Part shown: piece after piece, positions 47,305 through 58,557 of the stretch
How positions within the stretch are numbered: position 1 is the first letter of the stretch
Layout: every line of letters starts with the position of its first letter
Assembly: GCA_029204225.1 (NCBI GenBank)
Contig: CM055098.1
Span: 20,280,685-20,344,684, forward strand
DNA from: Diphasiastrum complanatum
Taxonomy: Eukaryota > Streptophyta > Lycopodiopsida > Lycopodiales > Lycopodiaceae
DNA length: 64,000 bases
Direction: 5' to 3'
Made by a program: the position numbers and the translations under genes
The notes under the pieces: generated by a model
Seen by the model: only the letters and a program-made list of their open reading frames with translations
Told to the model about the DNA's origin: nothing
The model's database searches: none

Positions 47305-47892
47305 TTGTGTTTCATGTTATGAAGGAGGAAATCAGATCTATCAATGATTTGGTGAAGATATCAAGTCTAGAGCATGCTAGAGAGGATTCTACACCAAAAT
47401 AGGATTTTTTGCTTTTGTAGATTGGATCTTTTGTAGATCAAAACACTAAATAGGTCAATATACTTGTTCAATTTCGTTTTTTGAATTCACATACTGGATT
47501 TGGCCGATTTTTGGATCATTGGTTCAGCCTAAGTGGTGGCTTATATATTGCATATCAAATTTTCAACATTTGCATGTAGATTTGGAATAGTCAATTTTTT
47601 GTGATTATGTCAAAACCCTAATTTTGATTGGATCTCTAGATAGTGAGGTTGTTGGACTTCATTTGAGTGTGTTTCAATCTTAGGAAGTGGCAAAAGTCAC
47701 TAGATTGAGGATAGATCATAGGTTGATCAAGATTCAATGATTCTATGTGTTGATTCGCTTGGATAAGTGCTAGAAAAGAATTTGTGAGATAGTTTCAAAT
47801 CTTGGTGATTTCTTTTGAAAGAATTTGTTGTTGTTCAAAGGAGTGCTTTGTGCAATGAAGCAGGTTGAAAGAGAAGATCAAGTCATTGCTAC

Positions 47893-49574
47893 ATGGCAAC
47901 CTCAATTGGAGTCATGTTGGAAGCCAATGATAGACTTACCTCAAGTAGCTATTCATTGTGGATAGTGCGGATGGAGTCACTTCTTGAGATGAATGATGTT
48001 TTGGATATTGTTGTAGGCTTGGAGGAGAGACCAACAACACAACAAGATCAATTGAGGTATGACAAGAGGGCCAAGAAGGCTCTACACATGGTAAAGATGA
48101 ATGTTACCAATGAACTTCTCAAGGAAGCTGGTAAGTGCACATCATCTTTGGAAGCTTGGAATTCATTGAAGAAGCTTTATGAATCTAAGTCTACTTCTAG
48201 AGTGTTGAATCTAAGAAGGCAAATCTTTTCTTGTTCTCAAAAGAATGAAGAAAGTCCAAGTACTTTTGTTTTGAGAATAAAAGCATTGAATGATGAGTTA
48301 GCTTGCATAGAAGAAAGCATTGAGGAAGGAGAGCTTATTCAAGTGATTCTTAATGGCTTGTTGGATTCTCATGCTAACATTGTTTAAAGTATTTCTATTC
48401 AAAAGACTTTGCCAAGTTTGATGGACCTTCAAGAGATCTTGATCAATGAGGAATATAGGCTTCAAGCAAGACGTGGATCTACATCGACACTTCAAGAGGA
48501 TGCTATGTTCACAAAGGGCAACTTCAAGGGCAAAACCAAAAGCAAGTGGTCTTAAGGGCAAGATCAAATGGATGCTTCTTCAAATGGCAAAAAGAAGGAT
48601 AGATCAAAGCTCAAGTGCTTCTATTGTGGCATCAAAGGACACTTTGCAAGTGAGTGCTACAAGAAGAAGAGAGATCTAGGAGACAAGCAAGGTAATCTTA
48701 CTCTTGATGAGGATGGTTTGGATGTTCAAGATGCAAATAATGATGCTTTTGTGATTTCTTCATGTATGCTTGCTAATGATGGAGATCTAGATCCTTGGTG
48801 GATTGATAGTGGAGCAAGTTCATAGTACTTCACTTCTTTGTTGGCATATGGAGATGACAAGAGGGTGATCTACACGGCCAATGATGCTGAGTGTGCAATC
48901 AAAGGGATTGGAACAATTCCTATTTCTCTCTCTACAAATAGGAATGTTCATTTGGAGGATGTCTTGTTTATTCCATCTATTACCAAGAATTTGCTTAGTG
49001 TGAGTCAAATGCTAAGTAAGGGCCTCAAGGTGGAGTTTGATGGAGATGCTTGTTTGATCAAAAGGATGTCTTGATTGGAAAATTTAAAAGGCAAGGGAAG
49101 TTGTTCAAACTTGATGCTTGTGTTATTGCTAACCAAGTTCAATGTGTTGCAAGGGAGCAAATTTCTATTCAAGAGGTTTGGCACAAAAGGATGGGACACC
49201 TCAACTTCAAGTCATTGGAGGTAATGACAAGGAAGAAGGTTGTGATTGTTCTTCCAAGTTCCTTAAGTAATGACAAGCATGTTTGTGAGTCTTGTGCTTT
49301 GTCTAAATCACATAGACAACCTTATACTAGATCTATTTCTAGATCTACAAAGCCTTTTCAACTTGTACATTCGGATATTCATGGATTTACTACAATTAGC
49401 AATAGTGGAGCTAAGATGTATGTAACATTCATTGATGATTTTAGTAGATTTTGTTGGATCTATCTACTAAAGAGCAAGGATGAAGTGTATGATGTCTTTG
49501 TCAAGTTCAAGAATGCAAGGGAGAACCAATTTTCCACAAAGATCAAGTGCTTGAGAGGTGACAATGGTGGTGAG
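47893..49574 (+). pseudogene. gag to integrase (first part) of element B
   Basis: From ATG 47893 (MATSIGVMLEANDRLTS) gag runs to a stop at 48385 and continues in frame. The CCHC knuckle CFYCGIKGHFASEC lies near 48616-48657, and the protease motif WWIDSGASS near 48797. A short deletion with a stop then removes the HM-FNK segment. A frameshift follows near 49070. Integrase resumes with VWHKRMGHLNFKS, CESCALSKSHRQPY, LVHSDIHGF and LRGDNGGE, and is cut by the insertion of C within the GGEY motif. Confidence 0.9.
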
Positions 49575-50436
49575 TGTTGAAAATTGTCACTTCTCACTTG
49601 ACATTGGTTCATGTAAATATTGATCAAACATTAGAATATGTTGATGATATGATTTCACACGTGTGGAGCATGTTCCCATGTGTGAAAGGATGTACTTTTC
49701 ATGTTTGTATATATCCAAATTGATTTTGTATCATTCTAGTTAGTGTGAACATGAAATGACTAGTTTTTAGTCAAGTTGACTAGTCACCTACAAATTAGCT
49801 TTTCCTTGCATGTGCATGAGTAAATGCTCCCACATGGCAAGTGGATGTTCACATGTGTGTATAGAGTACTAGAAGATAAGAGTTGACCATTTTCCTTAGA
49901 TCCTATTTTGTAGGGAATATTCCTATATTCTAGGAGACTAGCTTTTTGGATTTTAGTCATATTCTAGAAGGTCAACTATTGGATAAGGATCAAGGATGGA
50001 TCAAATGGATAGATATGAGTGATGTGGCACTCTTCACACGTGTGAAGGCCTGCTGGACTGTACCAGACTCATGGATGTACTTGATCCATAAAAGGATCAT
50101 CATTTTGCTAAGAAAATTGATGAGACTTTTGCACTCTACACTTTTGTGAGATTTCTAGTCATTTGTCTTGTGATTTTTATGCATGATTGCTATCTAGTAT
50201 CATTGTACTTGTTGTTTCAGGTGCAGTCCGTACAGTGGACAGTACTCCACACGTGTGAAGCCGCTCTCACTAAAAAATGATGTGTTGATCCATTGCTCTT
50301 GCTTAAATCCAAGTGTAGTGAATCTAGATCAAGATCTAATGTGTAGAACTTGATAGATTCATTGATTAAGCAACCAATAACTCTCTATGATTGTAAAGTA
50401 CAATCATTATTGTCCTAAAAACTGTAAAATTTATCA
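49575..50436 (+). repeat. 5' LTR of element C
   Basis: TGTTGAAAATTG ... AATTTATCA, 862 bp. It would act as promoter for the genomic RNA. A TATATA-containing stretch is seen near 49708. Three perfect CACACGTGTG palindromes lie near 49656, 50034 and 50250, and two CACATGTG relatives near 49676 and 49852. Confidence 0.97.
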
Positions 50437-50448
50437 TGGTATCAGAGC
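50437..50448 (+). other. Primer-binding site of element C
   Basis: TGGTATCAGAGC immediately after the 5' LTR, complementary to initiator tRNA-Met. Confidence 0.95.
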
Positions 50449-51031
50449 TAAGTAAGAGAGTGATCATTGAATCATAAATCTTGTAAAGATCATTGGCAAA
50501 ATTTGTTTTTTGGCCAATACTAGTGAGGGCGAGTTCTTCTAGAGTGATAGCTTGTAATCATTTGGATCAAAACGACTTGGAGGCTGTGTATGTACTTTTC
50601 ACACGTGTGAAACCGTACAGCAACTTTCAATTCAAGTTACTTTGTGTTTTTTGGTCCCAAAATCACAATACTAGTTCATTTTTGGTGCTTTTTGAAGCAT
50701 AGTATTGATCTAGATTCATTCTAACTAATGCCTATGACCAAATAGTGTTTTGGATCATTGAAGCATTTCTTTTTAGAGTCTAAGATCAGATCTAAGAGGC
50801 TGATTTGTTCAGATCCTTAGTTGAAGTGAAATCTCTAAGAAAAGTGTAAAGCAATTTTTTTTGTGAGAGTGAAAGCTAGAAATTTTTGGTAAGATCTTTG
50901 AGTATCATTCAAGCTTGTGTGTTAGTTTGATAGAGACAAGCCTATAGGCATTCTAGTAAGCTTTAGGCCACTTCATAGATCTTTTAAAATTCAAAAATCT
51001 TTGTGATTTTTAAAAGAGCATTCATTCTAAA

Positions 51032-54000
51032 ATGTCATCCATGGGTGGATATTTGATGGAACCAAGTGAGAGACTCACTTCCACAAATTATTCCATTTGG
51101 AAAGTGAGAATGGAATCACTCCTAGTGATCCATGATCTATATGACATAGTTCAAGGAGTAGAGGAAGAGCCTCAAACTCCCCAAGAACAAGCCAAATACA
51201 AGAAGAGAGCAAGATTAGCTCTACATTGCATAAAGTTAAATGTATGCAATGACCTCTTGAAAGAGGTGTCTTCTTGTACCTCATCCAAAGAGGCTTGGGA
51301 TTCATTAAAGAGCATTTATGAATCCAACAATACTTCAAGAATCCTCATGCTAAGAAATCAAGTTTTCCAAAGCATGAAAGGAAGTGGAGAGAGTGGACAA
51401 GAGTATGTTCTTAGGATCAAATCTCTTAACAAGGAGTTAAGTGCAATAGGAGAGAAGATCCAAGATCAAGAACTAGTACAAATCATTTTGAATGGTCTAA
51501 GTGATGAGTTTACCAACTTAGTCCAATCATTTGCCATTCAAGACTCTCTTCCATCCATTGAAAAGTTGCACAATGTTCTTGTGGCCGAGGAGAGTAGGCT
51601 TCTACACCTCAAGACAAGAATGGATAGCATGTCACTTAATGGAGGAGAGGAGAAAGCTAACTTTACATCTAAAGGCAAGAAAAAGCAAAATCCATTCAAG
51701 AAAAATCAAGGCAAGGAGGCCGAGATGAAGAATGGAGGATCTACCTCCAAAGGCAAAGTGAAGAACAAGGCAAAACTAAAGTGTTTCTTTTGTGGAAAGA
51801 AAGGACACTTTGCCTCAGAATGCTACTTGAAGAAGAATCAACAAGCCAAAGGAGATCAAGGGAACATTGCTCAAGAGGAAGAATATGAGGATGGATTCAA
51901 CACATCCTTAATGGTTGCATCTACACCAACTTCAAGTCAAGACACATGGTGGATAGATAGTGGGGCTAGTTCCCACATGTCCTTTAACAAGCATTATTTT
52001 TCTACTCTTCTATCTTGTAATGACTCTAAGAAGTCAATATACACTGCTAGTGATCAAGCATGCAAGATAGATGGCATAGGATCTATACCTCTTTGTTTAG
52101 GCACATCTAAAAGGATAGATCTAGATAATGTTTTGTATGTTCCTACCATTTCAAGAAACTTGCTTAGTGTAGGACAATTAATGGACAATGGACTAGATGT
52201 ACATTTCAAGAATGGAGTTTGTTCCATCTTGAAAAATGATAAGTGCATAGCTAGTGGCATTAAGCAAGGTAGACTTTTCAAGTTGGATGCTAATGTTGCA
52301 AGTGAAAGTGTGAACTTGGCTAGGGAGGAGCTAACTCAAGTGGAGCTTTGGCATAAGAGATTAGGCCATCCTAATCTTCAATCTATGGAGTCAATGGCAA
52401 GCAAGGAACTAGCTCTCGGCCTACCAAGAGCTTTCAAGAAGTGTGGAAAAATGTGTGAGGCATGTGGCCTTGCAAAGTCACACAAATCTTCTTACAAGAA
52501 ATCTTCATCAAGATCTCTCTCTCCCTTGGATCTCATACATTCTGATGTACATAGTTTTTCACATGCAAGTAATGGAGGTGCCTTGATGTATGTAACTTTT
52601 ATAGATGATTGTACTAGATTCACATGGATTGAGTTACTATCAAAGAAAAATCTTGTTTATGAAGCTTTCATTAAGTTCAAGTCTCTAGTAGAGAAACAAC
52701 TTAGTACTTCTATCAAAGCACTAAGATGTGATAATGGAGGAGAGTACACCTCCAATAAAATGAAAGACTTTTGTGAGATCAATGGTATTAAGTTACAATA
52801 CACTTGTTCCTACACCCCTCAACAAAATGGGGTGGCCGAGAGGAAAAATAGGAGTCTATGTGAGTGTGCAAAGTCCTTGAGGCTTGATGCATCACTTCCC
52901 ATCTCATTTTGGGGAGAAGCCATAACATGTGCTAATTATTTGTGTAATAGACTTCCTAGTAGTGCTATAGATGGGATCTCACCTTATCAAGCCTTGTTTG
53001 ATAAGAAACCCAATGTAAAATATTTTAAGATCTTTGGATGTACTTGTTATGTACACATTCCTTTGGAGACTAGAAGGAAAGAAGATGCTACCTCCTTCAA
53101 AGGAATCTTTGTTGGCTATGGAGAAAATAGCAAGGGATATAGGATATATGATCCTACATCCAAGAAAGTAAAGGTAAGCAAGGATGTATTTTTTGATGAG
53201 TCACAATTTGCTAAGAGCTTGTCAAATGGATCTAACCCATTGTGCATTGAAGATCTTGACAAATCCGAGGAGGATCTTGACAAACCCGAGGAGGATCATG
53301 ACAAACCCGAGGATGGAGATTTGGATCCAAGTCAAAAGGGGCCAAGAAGATCATCAAGGAGCAAGGCCGAGCCCTCAAGGCTTACCTATGTGGACAAGGG
53401 AAAGCAAAAGGAAGGCTCTACATCTTCTACCTCTTACTCTTTTTTAGCTACATTGATTGAAGAACCATCATCTTTTGAAGAAGCATGTAAATCTAAAGTT
53501 TGGAGAGATGCAATGCAAGTAGAGTATGATGCATTAGAAGAAAATCATACTTGGAATCTTGTAAATCTTCCAAGAGGAAAGAAACCACTTGCATGTAAGT
53601 GGATTTATAGAATTAAGTACAATCAAGATGGATCTATTAGTAAATACAAAGCTAGGCTTGTTGCTAAGGGATTTCTTCAAATAAAAGGATTGGATTATGA
53701 AGAAACATTTGCACCTGTAGCTAAGCTTGTAACTATTAGATTAATCATTTGCATTGCTACTTTGTTCAAATGGGATCTCTACCAAATGGATGTGACAAAT
53801 GCCTTCTTGAATGGCTTCTTAGAAGAGGAAATCTACATGATGCAACCCGAGGGCTTCATCAAGATTGGTGAGGAGCAAAAGGTGTGCTACTTAAGGAAGA
53901 GCCTATATGGCTTGAAGCAAGCACCTAGAGCTTGGTACTCTAGGTTGCATGATTTTCTCTATTCCCTTGGCTTTGTACTAAGTGCTTATGAACCTTCTTT

Positions 54001-55012
54001 ATATTTCAAATGTAATGAAGGAAAGATCATCATTTTGGTTCTTTATGTTGATGACATCATTATGACAGGAAATGATGATGATGGCATAGGCAAAGTAAAA
54101 GTTGACTTATCTAGTGAGTTCAAGATGGTAGATCTAGGCTTCCTAAAGTTTATACTTGGGATAGAAGTGTCTAGAAGTAGCAATTGTACTTTCATAAGTC
54201 AATCTAAGTATGCTACTTCCATTCTTGAAAGATTTGGTATGAAAGATTGTAAGGGGATTGACACCCCTATGGAGCATGTTGTGAAAGCAACTAATGAAGG
54301 TGATGAAGCATCCTTTGAGGACATCACTCTCTTTAGGAAGCTTATAGGCTCTCTAATCTATTTAACCATCACTAGACCTGACTTAAGTTTTTGTGTAAGC
54401 AAGTTGAGTCAAAGTATGCAAGCTCCTTTAATTCATCATTGGAAAAGTGCCAAGAGAGTACTTAGATATGTTTCTAGTACTAGATTTTTTGGTATACTTT
54501 ATGAAGGATCTAACTTGCACTTGAGAGCCTACTCGGATTCAGATTTTGCAGGTGACAAGATGGATAGGAAGTCCATTAGTGCATTTGCAACATTTCTTTG
54601 TGGAGGAGTGATATCTTGGCTTTCCAAAAAGCAAGATACAATCTCACTATCTTCTTGTGAAGCCGAGTACAAGGCATTGACTTCAACAACCAAAGAGCTC
54701 TTATGGCTAAGAAGACTCTTGATGGAACTACATGTGCTAGAGGCCGAGGAGATCCCTTACATATTTTGTGACAATCAAGCTTCTCAACAAATTTCTTCAA
54801 ATCCTATCTTCCATGCTAGAACAAAGCATATTGAGATAGCTCACCACTTTGTGAGGGAGAAGGTACAATCCAAGGAAGTGCAACTACATCATGTACCATC
54901 ATCCGAATGCATAGCTGATATCTTAACCAAACCATTGTCCAAAGATCCATTTTTTAAGTTAAGATATGCTCTTGGAATTGTAGATAGATGTACACTAGAT
55001 TTGCCAAGTTAG
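51032..55012 (+). CDS. Gag-pol polyprotein of element C, 1326 aa, intact
   Basis: A single ORF encodes all copia proteins. Gag fills about residues 1-245, with the CCHC knuckle CFFCGKKGHFASEC near 250-263. The protease motif WWIDSGASSHM is near 306. Integrase has LWHKRLGHPN and CEACG, then the DDE residues in LIHSDV (near 501), LRCDNGGEY (near 565) and GVAERKNRS (near 601). RT runs from KWIYRIKYN through KARLVAKGF and GLKQAPRAWY to LYVDDIIMTG (YVDD near 1005). RNase H has YSDSDFAGD (near 1167), SSCEAEYKAL, DNQAS and HARTKHIEIAHHF. The length is usual for plant copia elements and no motif is missing. The start is the first ATG after the leader and precedes the conserved EPSERLTSTNYSIW. The product would form virus-like particles, copy the RNA in them and integrate the cDNA. 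Confidence 0.97.
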   Translation: MSSMGGYLMEPSERLTSTNYSIWKVRMESLLVIHDLYDIVQGVEEEPQTPQEQAKYKKRARLALHCIKLNVCNDLLKEVSSCTSSKEAWDSLKSIYESNNTSRILMLRNQVFQSMKGSGESGQEYVLRIKSLNKELSAIGEKIQDQELVQIILNGLSDEFTNLVQSFAIQDSLPSIEKLHNVLVAEESRLLHLKTRMDSMSLNGGEEKANFTSKGKKKQNPFKKNQGKEAEMKNGGSTSKGKVKNKAKLKCFFCGKKGHFASECYLKKNQQAKGDQGNIAQEEEYEDGFNTSLMVASTPTSSQDTWWIDSGASSHMSFNKHYFSTLLSCNDSKKSIYTASDQACKIDGIGSIPLCLGTSKRIDLDNVLYVPTISRNLLSVGQLMDNGLDVHFKNGVCSILKNDKCIASGIKQGRLFKLDANVASESVNLAREELTQVELWHKRLGHPNLQSMESMASKELALGLPRAFKKCGKMCEACGLAKSHKSSYKKSSSRSLSPLDLIHSDVHSFSHASNGGALMYVTFIDDCTRFTWIELLSKKNLVYEAFIKFKSLVEKQLSTSIKALRCDNGGEYTSNKMKDFCEINGIKLQYTCSYTPQQNGVAERKNRSLCECAKSLRLDASLPISFWGEAITCANYLCNRLPSSAIDGISPYQALFDKKPNVKYFKIFGCTCYVHIPLETRRKEDATSFKGIFVGYGENSKGYRIYDPTSKKVKVSKDVFFDESQFAKSLSNGSNPLCIEDLDKSEEDLDKPEEDHDKPEDGDLDPSQKGPRRSSRSKAEPSRLTYVDKGKQKEGSTSSTSYSFLATLIEEPSSFEEACKSKVWRDAMQVEYDALEENHTWNLVNLPRGKKPLACKWIYRIKYNQDGSISKYKARLVAKGFLQIKGLDYEETFAPVAKLVTIRLIICIATLFKWDLYQMDVTNAFLNGFLEEEIYMMQPEGFIKIGEEQKVCYLRKSLYGLKQAPRAWYSRLHDFLYSLGFVLSAYEPSLYFKCNEGKIIILVLYVDDIIMTGNDDDGIGKVKVDLSSEFKMVDLGFLKFILGIEVSRSSNCTFISQSKYATSILERFGMKDCKGIDTPMEHVVKATNEGDEASFEDITLFRKLIGSLIYLTITRPDLSFCVSKLSQSMQAPLIHHWKSAKRVLRYVSSTRFFGILYEGSNLHLRAYSDSDFAGDKMDRKSISAFATFLCGGVISWLSKKQDTISLSSCEAEYKALTSTTKELLWLRRLLMELHVLEAEEIPYIFCDNQASQQISSNPIFHARTKHIEIAHHFVREKVQSKEVQLHHVPSSECIADILTKPLSKDPFFKLRYALGIVDRCTLDLPS

Positions 55013-55025
55013 AAGTGAGGAGGAG

Positions 55026-55887
55026 TGTTGAAAATTGTCACTTCTCACTTGACATTGGTTCATGTAAATATTGATCAAACATTAGAATATGTTGATGATA
55101 TGATTTCACACGTGTGGAGCATGTTCCCATGTGTGAAAGGATGTACTTTTCATGTTTGTATATATCCAAATTGATTTTGTATCATTCTAGTTAGTGTGAA
55201 CATGAAATGACTAGTTTTTAGTCAAGTTGACTAGTCACCTACAAATTAGCTTTTCCTTGCATGTGCATGAGTAAATGCTCCCACATGGCAAGTGGATGTT
55301 CACATGTGTGTATAGAGTACTAGAAGATAAGAGTTGACCATTTTCCTTAGATCCTATTTTGTAGAGAATATTCCTATATTCTAGGAGACTAGCTTTTTGG
55401 ATTTTAGTCATATTCTAGAAGGTCAACTATTGGATAAGGATCAAGGATGGATCAAATGGATAGATATGAGTGATGTGGCACTCTTCACACGTGTGAAGGC
55501 CTGCTGGACTGTACCAGACTCATGGATGTACTTGATCCATAAAAGGATCATCATTTTGCTAAGAAAATTGATGAGACTTTTGCACTCTACACTTTTGTGA
55601 GATTTCTAGTCATTTGTCTTGTGATTTTTATGCATGATTGCTATCTAGTATCATTGTACTTGTTGTTTCAGGTGCAGTTCGTACAGTGGACAGTACTCCA
55701 CACGTGTGAAGCCGCTCTCACTAAAAAATGATGTGTTGATCCATTGCTCTTGCTTAAATCCAAGTGTAGTGAATCTAGATCAAGATCTAATGTGTAGAAC
55801 TTGATAGATTCATTGATTAAGCAACCAATAACTCTCTATGATTGTAAAGTACAATCATTATTGTCCTAAAAACTGTAAAATTTATCA
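55026..55887 (+). repeat. 3' LTR of element C
   Basis: Same length and ends as the 5' copy. It is preceded by a purine-rich tract (GAAGTGAGGAGGAG, 55012-55025) that serves as the plus-strand primer. Confidence 0.97.
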
Positions 55888-55892
55888 GTGAG

Positions 55893-56500
55893 TACATATC
55901 TAACAAGTTCAAGGCCTTTTGTGATGAGCATGGGATCAAGAGAGAGTATACAACATCAAGGACCCCACAACAAAATGGAGTGGCTGAAAGGAAGAATAGG
56001 ACTTTATGTGAAAGTGCTAAAGCTACGAGGTTAAGTGCTAAACTTGACAAAGCATTTTGGGATCAAGCCTTGTTGTGTGCCAATTTCTTGTGCAATAGGT
56101 GGCCGAGTGCTATTTTGGATGGAAGGACACCTTTTAAGATGCCATTCAAGAGGAGGCCGAGTGTCAACTTTCTAAGAACCTTTGGATGCACATGCTATTT
56201 CAACATTACTCTTGATGATAGGACCAAGGAGGATCCATCTTCAAGAAGAGGTATTTTTGTTGGATATAGTGAGGTGAGTAAAGCCTACAAGGTTTACATT
56301 CCTTCTACTAACAAAGTGATTGTTGGTAGAGATGTCATTTTTGATGAGGAAAACATTCCAAAGGTGTCTTCAAGCATGATTGATGGTAAAGTGGATGGAT
56401 CTAACATTCTTGATGTTGATGAGAAGGATTCTACTTTGGATGGTGGTGATGATGGACCTTCATCAAGTCAAAAGCCAAGGAGAACATCCATGCATTCAAT
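55893..56500 (+). pseudogene. Integrase, last part, of element B
   Basis: Beginning at the duplicated GTGAG, the sequence completes GEYISNKFKAF and continues with TPQQNGVAERKNRTLCE (catalytic Glu), AFWDQALLCANF and RTFGCTCYFNITL. It then reads into the Ser-rich linker SSSQKPRRTS. The reading frame is open to 56630, but after 56490 the encoded residues have nothing to do with copia. Confidence 0.9.
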
Positions 56501-57212
56501 CACTTCCAACTCTCACTCACACGTGTGGGAAGTATTCAAAAGTAATCTAAGTAAAAACAAGCTGCTCTCCTTGGGTAGAGAGAGAGAGAGAGAAACCATC
56601 ATGAGCTCTCGGGTAGAGAGAGAAAGCTAGAAATCCAATGACACTCAAAATCCACTCAATCTCAAAATCAATTAGATCCAAATGAGGAGTACAATGATAC
56701 TAGTAGATCCATGAGCTACCACTATCATTAACTATGATTGGACCACACTTTGCCACCTCTTAATCCTATTGGACCATTGATCCATGCACCTCCAAATTCT
56801 ATTGGACCATATTCAAGCAATCCTCAAATTCTATTGGACCACTAGGTTCCACCTCTAAATCCTATTGGAACTCTTAAACTTCATAAAAAAAAAGCATTAC
56901 ACTTGTCTACACTCTAATTGGCACGAGTTTGGCCTCCTACTCTATTTTGGCTCAATCGTGGCATTACAAGTGGAAATGGATAATTTGCCATCTATGCCAA
57001 ATTTGACCCTATCAACATCCTACACCTAAATGCTTGACTATGAAATTCTATGAGACCCTATATCAAACATTTTTTATTTACTTTACAATTCTCCACACGT
57101 GGGAACATCCTCCACACATGTGAGATTCACTTACAAACTTCTATCATAAAAAATGCCAAGCTAGGTTTTTGCCAATTTCTCACAAATAACAAGCGAATTG
57201 ATGTATGTTTGA
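56501..57212. other. Spacer with short CCTATTGGACCA repeats
   Basis: ATTGGACCA-type units recur at about 56735-56860 with irregular spacing. GA-rich repeats occupy 56575-56630, and CACACGTG-like motifs are seen near 56519 and 57096. No gene was recognised. Confidence 0.5.
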
Positions 57213-57584
57213 CTACTGGTGAGAAACTATCAGTGTAGTCGATCCCATACTTCTATGAAAATCCTTTAGCAACCAACCTTGATTTGTATCTGATGTTCTC
57301 TCCATCAGGACTGTTTTGATCTTGTAGATCCACTTGCATTTGACTGGTTTCCTTCCATCAAGAATAGGTGGAAGTGTCCATACATTGTTCTTATATATGG
57401 ATGACATTTCGTCCTCCATTGCTTGAATCCAGCGATTTTTATCTGGTCCATCAGTAGCTTCTTTGAATGTTTGAGGTTCTTCAGAGAATCCACAAAATTT
57501 GATGACTGTATTAAGAACATCCTGACCATACTTTTCTGGGTGTTGGATCTTTGGAATAGTGCTAGATAGGCATGTGGGCCTCAT
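57213..57584 (-). pseudogene. Copia linker/RT-start fragment (element H)
   Basis: The minus strand encodes SEEPQTFKEATDGPDKNRWIQ, AMEDEMSSIYKNNVWTL and KPVKCKWIYKIK, the start of a copia RT domain. The frame then shifts just where YKARLVAKG is expected. It belongs to a different copia lineage from A-D, and its orientation is opposite to the nested cluster. Confidence 0.85.
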
Positions 57585-58189
57585 TTTTCAAGGCCAATGA
57601 TTTGAAGACTAGTTGCTTACTAGTTCATAGAGTTGATTGTCATTCAGTTTGACATATTTCAATATTTACAGTTACATTCAGCTTAGATGCTTTAGTATGG
57701 TCAGTTAGTTGCTCTTTGAAATTTACTATTGGAGACATATGCATGAAACTCAATCTTCTAGTCTTGAGTTCAATCAGAATTTGTGTCAAAATCAGGTGTC
57801 ATCTTAAAACTTTTAACATGAATAAGCATGAATATCTAACTTGACAAATGAATATGCCCTAAGTGTAGGTAGGTGCATAGTGAATTGTATGACTGAAATA
57901 TAATCTCTTTGTTAGCGTACAATTCAAACAATTCCATCAGAATAGAATTGTTCTCTATATATTACTCTTAGTGGCTATGTAACGGCTGTCTGGATATAAT
58001 TGATTGTGGATGCGTAATTGTCATGCGCTTAATAGAAGTAAATGGTTTCTTTACAATAATCTTTATCTTTCATCCATCGCTTACTAGCAAGTTGAACTTC
58101 ATTGTCTCATTAGCAAATATTATGAATTTCCAAATTTTCAAAGTACAAAAAAATTAACCAAAATAATTTCTCACAACAATATTTAAAAT
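57585..58189. other. Spacer without recognised gene
   Basis: AT-rich sequence. No coding or repeat structure could be supported. Confidence 0.4.
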
Positions 58190-58430
58190 GCCTTGTTCTG
58201 CGATTTGGATCGTGAAAGCTGTGAATAGCGATCGTGAATACTATTTGTGAATATTGTGAATACTGATGTAAATTGCGAATATTGAGAAACGAATATTACG
58301 ATTTATTGATTGTGAATAATTAGAAAATTGTGAACAGTGATCGTGAATATTCAGAATAGTGATTGTGAATATTGTGAATACGGATTGTGAATATTGATCG
58401 TCAATACTGATCTTCAATATTCTTAAATAC
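58190..58430 (-). repeat. Degenerate TATTCACAATCAG-type array, inverted copy
   Basis: GTGAATATTGTGAATACTGATC-like words fill the segment, the reverse complement of the words at 43640-44190. Near its left edge the words are still GC-richer (GCGATTTGGATCG, GCGATCGTGAAT), which suggests that the AT-rich versions arose by loss of CpG. An unrecognised minus-strand frame (58872-58558) lies just outside. Confidence 0.75.
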
Positions 58431-58557
58431 AAAAATACTCTACAACATAATTGTAATTATTATGGACTTTCCTTATGCTAAAATTTCATAAACTGAAAAT
58501 TACAAATCTTATCAATTGTTTCTAACATTAAAATGTCTATTAAAAACTTACAACAAA

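Larger units (their letters stand above)
49575..55887 (+). mobile_element. Complete, apparently intact Ty1/copia retrotransposon (element C)
   Basis: The element is 6313 bp, flanked by the perfect 5-bp TSD GTGAG (49570-49574 and 55888-55892). It has 862-bp LTRs that differ at only two sites by eye (near 49915 and 50228, compared with the 3' copy). It also has an adjacent PBS, one uninterrupted gag-pol ORF and a purine tract before the 3' LTR. Everything needed for autonomous transposition appears present, so this is the youngest and potentially active element in the window. It sits inside the integrase region of element B. Confidence 0.98.
46657..56500 (+). mobile_element. Ty1/copia element B, 3'-truncated and split by element C
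   Basis: It starts with a 636-bp LTR (46657-47292) and a PBS. Gag, knuckle, protease and pre-integrase follow to 49574. Element C then intervenes, and the integrase continues at 55893-56500. Immediately after RRTS (near 56490) copia similarity ends, so RT, RNase H and the 3' LTR are gone. The minus-strand element D is the same family. Nesting fixes the relative age: A is older than B, and B older than C. Confidence 0.93.

Noticed and set aside
54576-54800. Antisense frames within element C
   Set aside because: They overlap the intact gag-pol ORF on the opposite strand and have no motif of their own.
49575-55887. Plant pararetrovirus (caulimovirus) insertion as explanation of the RT sequences
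   Set aside because: Integrase precedes RT, and true LTRs with TSDs are present, which is the Ty1/copia order. No movement-protein or caulimovirid coat motif was seen.
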